A stretch of 61,354 bases of DNA from Oscillospiraceae bacterium (GTDB taxonomy: Bacteria; Bacillota; Clostridia; Oscillospirales; Ruminococcaceae): assembly GCA_016291435.1 (NCBI GenBank), contig JAEEXH010000008.1, positions 1 through 61,354 of the forward strand. The letters run 5' to 3'. Below the pieces are notes generated by a model that was not told the origin of the DNA, searched no databases, and saw only the letters and a list, made by a program, of their open reading frames with translations. Below are positions 8,552-17,400 of this stretch, in pieces; position 1 is the first letter of the stretch; each line of letters starts with the position of its first letter. The position numbers and the translations under genes were made by a program.

Positions 8552-10257
8552 GCAAGAAAACACAGTCCAAGAACGCGGCGTTCCTGATCGTCGTTGCGCT
8601 TCTGATGATCGCCGCGATCGCAGTCGGCATCGTCATCAGCGGCAGACTCGGCAAGTCGCATTCCGAGCTGACGCATGAGTCAGCGATGACACAGCTTGAA
8701 AAGAAGCTGAAAAAGATTTCTGTCAAGGAGGAGAGCCCGCGCAAGGCGACCGTCGAGATCGCAGGCTCCGACCTCGCAGCAGAGCTCCCGGACATCGGCA
8801 AGTATCCGCTGAGCGTCGAGGGACGCGGCACGCTCGACCTCGAGATCTTCTCCTCGACTGAGAAGTCCTCGAAGGGCACCGACGGCTGGCTCAATGAGGT
8901 CGCGGAGAAGTTCAATGCCGAGCATCACGAGATCGGCGGGCAGTGGGCAACCATTTCCGTGCGCCCGATCGCGTCCGGCGCTGCGATCGACTATATCGTT
9001 TCCGGCAAATATGTGCCTGAGCTCTATTCTCCGTCGAATGAGCTCTGGGGCGAGATGCTTGCAGCGGAGAATGTCGATATCAAGCTGCTTGAGAAGCGTC
9101 TTGCGGGCAACACTGCCGGCATCCTGCTCACCAGAGATACCTATAACAAGATCCAGACCGCTTACGGCAAGGTCGATATCAGCTCGATCATCGAAGCAAC
9201 GATCAAGAACGAGATCGCGATGGGCTACACGAACCCCTATGCATCGTCCACAGGTCTCAATTTCCTTGTTGCAGCGCTTCAGGAATTCGACAGCAGCGAT
9301 ATTCTCAGCTCGACTGCCGTGAGCAAGTTCCAGCAGTTCCAGCAGAATGTCCCGTTTGTCGCTTACACCACGCTCCAGATGCGTGAGGCTGCCGCAAACG
9401 GCGTCCTCGATGCGTTCATCCTTGAGTATCAGTGCTTCACGAATGTCTCCGAGCTGCGCGGCTATGAGTTCGTGCCGTTCGGTGTGCGCCATGACAGCCC
9501 GATGTATTCGCTCGGTACGCTGAACGATCAGCAGAATGAGCTTGCGCGCACCTTCATTGACTACTGCCTGACCGACGAGTGCCAGCGCATGGCATCGAAG
9601 TACGGCTTCAATGAACATGAGGAGTATCAGGATAATCTCGCGGCATCGGTCAACGGCGCGGCAATGCTCAGCGCACAGAAGCTCTGGAAGACCGAGAAGG
9701 ACGCCGGCAATCCGGTCATGGCTGTGTTCGTCGCGGATGTCTCCGGCTCGATGGGCGGCGCACCGCTTCAGAATCTCCAGTCTTCGCTGATCAACGCTTC
9801 GCAGTATATCAACAGCACGAACTATGTCGGTCTTGTGAGTTACAGCACCAATGTCACGGTCAATCTCCCGATCGACCTCTTCACGCTCAATCAGCGCAGC
9901 TACTTCACCGGCGCCGTCGAGGATCTCTCTCCGGGCGGCAACACCGCGACCTATGACGCCGTGCTGGTCGCGCTCAACATGCTGATGGAGGCACAGACGA
10001 AGTTCGAGACAGAGACCGGGCAGACGGTCAAGCCGCTGCTCTTTGTGCTGAGCGACGGTGAGACGAATATCGGCAGCTCACTCTCGGATATCCGCGACAT
10101 CGTGGAGGGCCTGGAGGTGCCGTGCTACACCATCGGCTACAACGCAAACCTCAGCGCACTGAGCGAGCTCTCCGCCATCAACGAGGCAGCGAGCATCAAT
10201 GCGGACAACGACGATGTCATTTACAGCCTGAAGAGCCTCTTCAACGCGCAGATGTAA
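8548..10257 (+). CDS. Membrane-anchored substrate-binding and VWA domain protein
   Basis: A 569-residue protein. A single N-terminal membrane helix (about 9-31) anchors it outside the cell. Residues about 90-375 resemble a periplasmic-type extracellular solute-binding domain (GTDGWLNEVAEKFNAEH, then YTNPYASSTGLNFL). Residues about 392-569 are a von Willebrand A domain with a complete metal site: DVSGSM (Asp about 397), GGNTATYD and LSDGETN. Related chimeras are known near toxic-anion-resistance genes, but no telA is present here. It shares ATGA with the gene before it and is followed by a strong terminator, so it closes a three-gene operon. Ligand and purpose are unknown. Confidence 0.8.
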   Translation: MSKKTQSKNAAFLIVVALLMIAAIAVGIVISGRLGKSHSELTHESAMTQLEKKLKKISVKEESPRKATVEIAGSDLAAELPDIGKYPLSVEGRGTLDLEIFSSTEKSSKGTDGWLNEVAEKFNAEHHEIGGQWATISVRPIASGAAIDYIVSGKYVPELYSPSNELWGEMLAAENVDIKLLEKRLAGNTAGILLTRDTYNKIQTAYGKVDISSIIEATIKNEIAMGYTNPYASSTGLNFLVAALQEFDSSDILSSTAVSKFQQFQQNVPFVAYTTLQMREAAANGVLDAFILEYQCFTNVSELRGYEFVPFGVRHDSPMYSLGTLNDQQNELARTFIDYCLTDECQRMASKYGFNEHEEYQDNLAASVNGAAMLSAQKLWKTEKDAGNPVMAVFVADVSGSMGGAPLQNLQSSLINASQYINSTNYVGLVSYSTNVTVNLPIDLFTLNQRSYFTGAVEDLSPGGNTATYDAVLVALNMLMEAQTKFETETGQTVKPLLFVLSDGETNIGSSLSDIRDIVEGLEVPCYTIGYNANLSALSELSAINEAASINADNDDVIYSLKSLFNAQM

Positions 10258-10278
10258 AAAATGAACAGGAACCGTGTT

Positions 10279-10315
10279 CCCCCGGTGCTGCTGGCAGTAT
10301 CGGGGGGGTTTTTTT
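10279..10315 (+). terminator. Rho-independent terminator
   Basis: CCCCCG pairs with CGGGGG around a 16-base loop and is followed by seven T. It closes the VWA operon. The rest of 10258-10576 holds only AT-rich sequence and the pilus promoter. Confidence 0.8.
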
Positions 10316-10473
10316 GCTGCGGTGCTTTTCTGGGAGTATATTGCGCAGCGCCCAAACGGTCAGAGCGTTTCATAAATTGGAACGCATTTTCTGCGTAACA
10401 GACAAATACGGCGGCTAAATGTTGTTCAAGATGATGATTTTTAATTAAATTGGCACAAATCGAAGAATTATTA

Positions 10474-10502
10474 TTGACAGATTCTCAATAGTGTGGTATA
10501 AT
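10474..10502 (+). promoter_or_regulatory. Consensus sigma-A promoter of the pilus operon
   Basis: TTGACA (10474-10479), 17 bases, TATAAT (10497-10502), in AT-rich sequence 75 bases ahead of the coiled-coil gene. No other good promoter was seen before the major pilin, so it may drive the whole cluster. Confidence 0.8.
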
Positions 10503-10576
10503 AAACTATCGAATATTCATAGAATTTATCCACTCTTCGCATCAATAAGCGAATACAAACCGATACGAGGCTCAAT

Positions 10577-10786
10577 ATGACCGATCAGGAACTGAGACGC
10601 CTGAAACGTGCTGATCTCATTGAAATATTATATTATCTGCAAAAAGAAAACGATGAACTGCGGGAAGAAAACGAGAAGCTGAAAGGCAGAATCGACGCAT
10701 GGCTTGCGGGAAAGCCCGCAGGCGAAACAGCAGACAAAGGCGCGGCACCGGTGAAGACGGGGAAAGCCGGGAAAAAGCGCAGATGA
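10577..10786 (+). CDS. Small coiled-coil protein ahead of the signal peptidase
   Basis: A 69-residue soluble protein: MTDQELRRLKRADLIEIL, a heptad-rich helix (about 20-45, ENDELREENEKLKGRI) and a basic Lys/Ala/Gly tail. It overlaps the signal peptidase by ATGA (10783-10786), which implies coupled translation and perhaps a shared role. I do not know its function; its size and basic tail would suit an adaptor. Confidence 0.7.
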   Translation: MTDQELRRLKRADLIEILYYLQKENDELREENEKLKGRIDAWLAGKPAGETADKGAAPVKTGKAGKKRR

Positions 10787-11361
10787 GTGAGAAGAGAATG
10801 GATGTTCCGACGACGGAACAGCTCGAACGCGAGCTGAAACGCCTTCGCGCAGATGCGCGCTTCCGGAAAGCGCTTCGCAGCACCGTCGGTTCGCTGATTG
10901 TCGCGGCTGCCATCGCAGTCATTATTTCGACGATGCTGCTGCCGGTGCTCCGCGTGACAGGCTCCAGCATGACGCCGACGCTGCAAAATGACGAGGTGCT
11001 GCTTTGCAGCAAGCTCTCGGAGGTGCGGCGCGGAGACATTATCGCGTTCTACTATAATAATAAGGTGCTCCTGAAGCGCGTGATCGCGCTCAGCGGCGAT
11101 GTTGTGAATGTGACTGAGGACGGCACGGTCTATCTCAACGGCGAGCCGCTCGATGAACCGTATATCAGCGAGGCGGCACGCGGGGAATGCGACATCACGC
11201 TTCCCTATCAGGTGCCGGAGAACAGAGTCTTTGTGATGGGCGATCACAGGGCGGTTTCCATCGACAGCAGATCAACGGCGGTCGGCTGTGTCGCAGAGGA
11301 AAATGTGATCGGAAAAGTGTTTGTGAGGATCCTGCCGCTCAGGTCATTCAGCTTGCTTTGA
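10783..11361 (+). CDS. lepB: Signal peptidase I (pilus-associated)
   Basis: A 192-residue membrane serine protease of the S26 family. A cytoplasmic, charged N-terminus (1-30) leads to one membrane helix (about 31-52). The catalytic Ser is in TGSSMTPTL and the general-base Lys in LLKRVIALSGD; the later GDHRAVSIDSR motif is also present. Placed in front of the adhesin and pilin genes, it probably matures the long-signal-peptide pilus proteins, as seen in other Gram-positive pilus islands (inference). Start by ATGA overlap with the preceding gene. Confidence 0.9.
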   Translation: MSEKRMDVPTTEQLERELKRLRADARFRKALRSTVGSLIVAAAIAVIISTMLLPVLRVTGSSMTPTLQNDEVLLCSKLSEVRRGDIIAFYYNNKVLLKRVIALSGDVVNVTEDGTVYLNGEPLDEPYISEAARGECDITLPYQVPENRVFVMGDHRAVSIDSRSTAVGCVAEENVIGKVFVRILPLRSFSLL

Positions 11362-11400
11362 GTGCGGATCTTTGATTTTAACAGAAAGGAGAGTGCGGCT

Positions 11401-14400
11401 TTGAAAAACGGAAATAACAGGATTTTGCAGATGTTGCGCGAAAACAGACTGCGGTGCAGAGTGATCGCTCTGATGACTGCACTGTCCTTGCTCACAATGA
11501 TCGCTGTGCCGTATCTGCGGGTGCTGCCCGGTGCGGCGCTGACGAACGGGAATCTCAATGACGGCGTTCCCTATATGGTGGATGAGGCGCTGACCTCCGC
11601 ACCGCCGGGAGCGGCTGATCTGACGGGCCGGATCAAGTCGCTGTCTGTCAAGGTCGGAGACAATCCGGCACAGACCGGCACAGCGGGCGGATCTATCACT
11701 GTGGACGGCGGAAACGGAAATTCTGCCGGCCTGACAATCGCGATGACATATGAGTTCCCGAACCAGGAAGCCCTGGCTGAGGTTCTGGCATCCGGGTATT
11801 CCTACTATCAGATGGATCAGAGCATTCAGCCGAACAACGGCTATTACGGCGACCAGATGCGCGTCATAGATGCCGCGTGGAACACCACCAAGGCTGCCGG
11901 ATACTACTCCATTTCCGGCGACGGCCTGATCGTGATTCACTACACGGAAGATTATCTGGCCTATCTTGCGAACAGCAAGGGCATGGTCGGAACACTGACG
12001 TTCAAGGGCAACGTTGCGCGCAATCAGGATGAGGGCGGCGACCGCACGTTCAGATTCGGCACCACGGATGTGACGGTGGAATTTGAGGATGCGAAGCCGA
12101 GTGTGACAAAGAGCGGCGCTCCGGACGGGAGCGGCGCGGACCGCGCAATCAACTGGAGCATCACAATCCGCAACCCGGGCAAATACGCAGATCTGTCTGA
12201 CTATGTTCTGACGGATATTCTCGACGGTGATACAATCAACTGGAACACCGCGAATCCGACATTCAATCCGCCGGATGCCGTCACGGTCGGCAGCGACGGA
12301 ATGTCACTGAACTTCAAGCAATATGACTCCTTAGAGGCACGGCCTGAAACGATTGTCATTAACTACCGGCAGACATCCGGCGTGGAGGTCGGCGGTGAAT
12401 ACCAAAATACGGCATCGCTTCAGAAGGGCGCAGAGGAGCCGATCACGGATTTCGATATCGTTTCGATTGAAAATGCACTGGAGATCGAAAAGTCAGGCGT
12501 GCCGGACTATGAGCTGAAAGACAGCAAGGAGGGCAAGGTTCGCTGGACGGTGACGGTGACGCACAAATCCGGTGACAGCCTCAGAAATGTTGCTGTGGCA
12601 GAGCGGGATGCTGTGTTCAATACGGCGTTTGCAGATCTCCAGGTGATCGACAGGACGACCGGGAATGTCATCAGCCCTGATAAATACACGGTCTCTGCCG
12701 ACGGAAAGACGCTGACATTTGCAGATGACAGCACGCTTCCTTCTTCTGCGGACATTGTTTACACAGCGCAGGAGACTGAATATGACCCGAACGGCGCAGC
12801 GGGATCGTCACAGGGGCTCGGAAACCATGTCGAGGCTTCCAGAGACGATATCACAGACACTGCCGAAACGGACGGATATGTTTCGTATCAGCATGCGCTC
12901 GGATTTGAGAAGACGCTCAACGGTCCGAACCAGGAGCTTGGCACGCTGGAATGGCAGTTCACGCTCAGGTCGAATGACAATTACGGCAGCGGCAATCCGA
13001 ACAGCAAGCTTTCCGTCAACGGCTATACGATCACGGACCCGATCTTCGAGAATATGACCGAAGCGGAGATCAATGAGAAGATCGGCTTCAACATCTACAA
13101 CTACAGCAATCAGACCCAGAGCAAGAAGGGTGACCAGTACACGACAGGCGCCGGAAAGGTGACGCTGACGAAGACTTCTGCTGATACAATCAAGATCAGC
13201 TTTGACCCGAGTGCGTATCCCGATACCGTCATCAACATGATCAAGCTGTATTATGCAATGGACATCCGGGATAACCTGAGCGAAGCAGACTGGAACCGGT
13301 ATCAGAACGGCGAAACGGTCCGCATCAGCAACACGGCAACAGCGAAGGACCGCGACGGACATCAGGGGAAGGAAGGCACAGACGGCAAGGATATTCACCT
13401 GAGAGTTGAGGCGAGCAAAAACTATATCGGCGCCAATGATCCGAACAACTATTCCTTCGGCAGCGAAGATACGGATGACAGAGAGCTTTACTGGAGCGTG
13501 AATCTGACAAAAGACGCCGGATTTACGAGCACAGACCGGTATGAGGATCAGCTCAAGAGCAGCAATCCTGCGGCAGGGCATTACATCACACCGGCACAGC
13601 GTGCAGGCTTCAGTCTGATCGGTGCCTCGGCTTCGGCAGAGGAGAAGACACCGCTCCCCGCGGACTCCTATACGATCACATTCGTGGATGCAAGCGGAGC
13701 GCCGGTCGGCGCAGATGAAAACGCGGCAGGCTTCGTGATTACATTTACAGAGGGCATTGATGCGCTGACGCCTCCGTACCATTACATTCAGCTTTCGTAT
13801 CATTCCACGGCTGAGACTTCCAAGGTTCCGGTCGGCGAGAATGCATCTTTCTCCAATGAATACGATTTCGGAAATCAGCCGAATTCAACGCCCGGTATGA
13901 CTTACACCAGAGACAATCCGGCAGATGTCAAACCGCTGACGCTGACGCTGACCAAGAACTGGAACGACGGCAACAACGCTTTCGGCAACCGTCCCTCGAC
14001 CATCACGGTCAAGGTGATGCGCGCAAAGGCGGGCGCGGACGGCAGTCTTCCGGCAGAGCCCGAATGGGAGCTCGTGGAGACGCAGGTGCTCGGCGCAGAC
14101 AGCACCTATGCCAGCAGCCACTACACCCTCGGCACCAATTATCCGCAGTGGGAATATGACGAGGATGCCGACACATTGTCGCAGTATTACTATAAGGTAG
14201 AAGAAGTGCTCGCGGACAGCGGCTATGAGCTGACGGATGTGAGCGATCCGCAGAAGGCAGCGCTCAGCAAGGAGCCGAGTGCGGCGCTGAATATGTCGAT
14301 GACCAACAAATCGACGATGTCGTTTGTCAAGCAGGCGATTGACGCAGACGGCGCAGTGACGGATCAGCTTTCTGCATCCGCTGTCCCGATCGAGACTGTT

Positions 14401-17400
14401 TCGATCGACGGCACACCGACAAAGTGCTTCATGTTCCAGTGGAAGGTCATCCTCAATAAGGATCACAAGAATCTGGAAACCTACACAGATACCCTCCCGG
14501 ACGGTGCGGTGTATGTCGGCCATGACAACTCCCTGCCGGCTGCATATCATATGCGTGCGTACTGGAGTCCGAACTATTATGTGGATATTGCACAGCAGGC
14601 AGCCGTGAATCCGGGCTGGAAGCTCGTGGATGCCGCATCGAGCGGCAGCACGGTGACATTTGATGTGTACGATGACATCAAGTGGATCACATACTGTACG
14701 GCAGTTCCGATCAGTGCGCTGGAGGATGCGCTCGATGAAGACGGCAAGCTCGTGAATACCCTGACGCGCGGCGACAAATCCTCTTCGGCTTCCGTCGAAG
14801 TAAGCGGCAGCGCGCCGGAAGACACGACCGATCATCTCACCAAGGCATTCAACAAGGGCGTCGCAGGCGGCTATCTGAACTATACCGTCGATGTCAATCC
14901 GACCGGAAAGAAGCTCTCCAATGACGGCACGATCGACATTACGGATATTCTGGCCTATGCGGGCGGGCAGCGGTCAATGTATGATCAGAACCCGATCCCG
15001 CTGGAAGATCTGGATATCATGCTGAATTCGATCAAGGTCTACCCGCTTGTGGACGGCGAGGCGGATACGAGCAATCCGCTGGAGCCGAGCGAGTTCAGCT
15101 ATACAATCGGGTACAATGTTTCGCATGAGCCGAAGAATTTGTCGGTTACGGATCTGTCAGACAGCACATACCCATCGCAATGGATCATAACAGACTGGAC
15201 TCCGGGTGAAGTCCTGACTGTGACGCTTGACCAAAGAGACCCGAACGAAAACGGCAATATTTATCTTAAGACAATCACCGCTGAATCGAACGGCAACTTC
15301 ACAGACTGGAATCATGGAACATCGGTACAGTTTCCGAGCTTTACCAATGGACAGGCAACAGCTTCCCTAACGATCCCGGATGACTGCACCGGAATTGCGG
15401 TTCTTGATTATCACAAATGGTATAATCAGAATGAGCCTACGCTGGCACAGGGTGTTGCAGCAGCGTACACGCAAGCAGAAGATTCTCCCGCAGTGCTCGA
15501 GATCTCAGTTCCCGACCAGCAGCCGCTCCGCATCGAATACAACTACATCGTGACGGGCTGGGAAGAAGGCAATATACTGAAATTCTCGAACACCGCCTCC
15601 TTCTATGAGGACAACGGCGAAGGAAACTGGAATACCTCCGACAACGAGATGAGCACCGATTCGAGTGCAACGGCGGAAACGCTCCGGTATCCGACTATCT
15701 ACAAAACGGATGTCGGCAACTACGCGATCAATGATTTGCAGGCAGAGTTCCTTGTCGCGAAGTATACGGACGGACAATGGGTCTATGCAAACAACATCAC
15801 GACCATAGCCGGCGAACAGATTCCCTACCGCAAGCTGGAGTTCCCGGAGGCACCCTACACAGGCTTCACCGAGGCACCGGGTTCGGAAACCTATCCCGAG
15901 AACGGTGAATCCAGATTTGCGGTGCTGCGTCTCGACAAGACGGATCACGGCAATCACGAAGACATCCATTACTTTGATCTGGAGGAAGGCGTGCTGTATA
16001 AATTCGTGGAGATCAGCTCTCCGAGTGAATACAGACAGCCGGACTGGACAAAGGGCTATGCCGATAATCAGGAATTTGTGTTCTACTACAACTACGCAGG
16101 CTTCAGCGGCACGCTTCCGGCTGAGGCGGCAGACAAGGTACGGACGATCCTGAAATACGGCACGATCAATGTTCCGAACAGCCAGACGATCACACTCAAG
16201 GCAGAAAAGAGCTTCAGCGGCTCAGGCGAGCTCCCCGAGAGCTCGACCGTGCAGTTCGAGCTGTACTGGTCAACGAGCAGAAACGGATCGAACCAGAAGC
16301 GCGTGACAAGCGAAACGCTGAGTGTGGCTGAGACCTTCGTCCCGACGCGGACAATCAATTACAGCAACGGAAACCCGGTCAACACAGTCTCCTGGGAAGG
16401 CCTCCCGAGCGGCTATAAGGGCAGTCCGATCTACTACTTTGTCAGAGAGCTGAGCTACACCGAAAACGGCGTGACGTACTTCTATGACGCAGCATCCGGG
16501 AAATATCTCGATGCAGGCGGTACAGAAGGCAGATTCAGGCCGGTTTATACCGGAAACGGCACCGGCACCGACAGAGCGGTGATCGAAGTCAACAACTCAG
16601 AGGGCATTCAGATCAGGAAGCTCTGGGTGGATCAGGAAGGAAATCCGGTCACACCTGCGAAAGAAGCGGATTCGGCAGGCGATATGGAGGTCGGGTTCAT
16701 CGTCTACGGCATCAAGGCAGACGGCACAAAGGTCCGCCTGCTGCTGGATACGGAAAAGCTGACAAGCGCAATGAACTATGAATACACACTCCCGCAGGAG
16801 AATATTCAGGGTTCGGACGGCGCGGTCTATGCGCTCTCTGATTTCAGTAATTTCGAGGTCGAGGAAAACCTGACCGACGAACAGGAAGCATCTATGCTCG
16901 GCCGGTTCCTGCCGCCGAAGACCACCCGAAAGATCAGCAACGGAACCGGTGTGCTGGAGATCATCAATACCGATATCAGTGCTCCGGTCACGGACGCAGC
17001 TGCGCAGAAGATCTGGAAGGACGGCAACCGCGATCACAGCGAGGACGTTCTTCTGGTGGAGCTCGTGCAGTCCACGAATCCGAGACTGACAAGTGCAGAG
17101 CTCCAGAGCTATGCAGAGGGCGGCGCGGTCGGCGGCATCTACGCCGGGAACAAGATGAAATCCACAGCAGACACAAAGCTGATTCTGAAGGGCGGCAGCG
17201 GAACGGTGACATTCGGCTCCGGGATCACGGCAGTGACCGGCGCGAACGATGCCGTCTCCGTGAGCTTTGAGGGCAGCACACTGACATACAGCGGCACAGA
17301 TGCAGGCAGCGCAGAGCTTTCCGTGACACTGGAAAGCGGCGAGACAGAGACCCTCACGGTGACTGCGATTGAGAACCAGCAGGAGCTCAGCGCAGACAAT

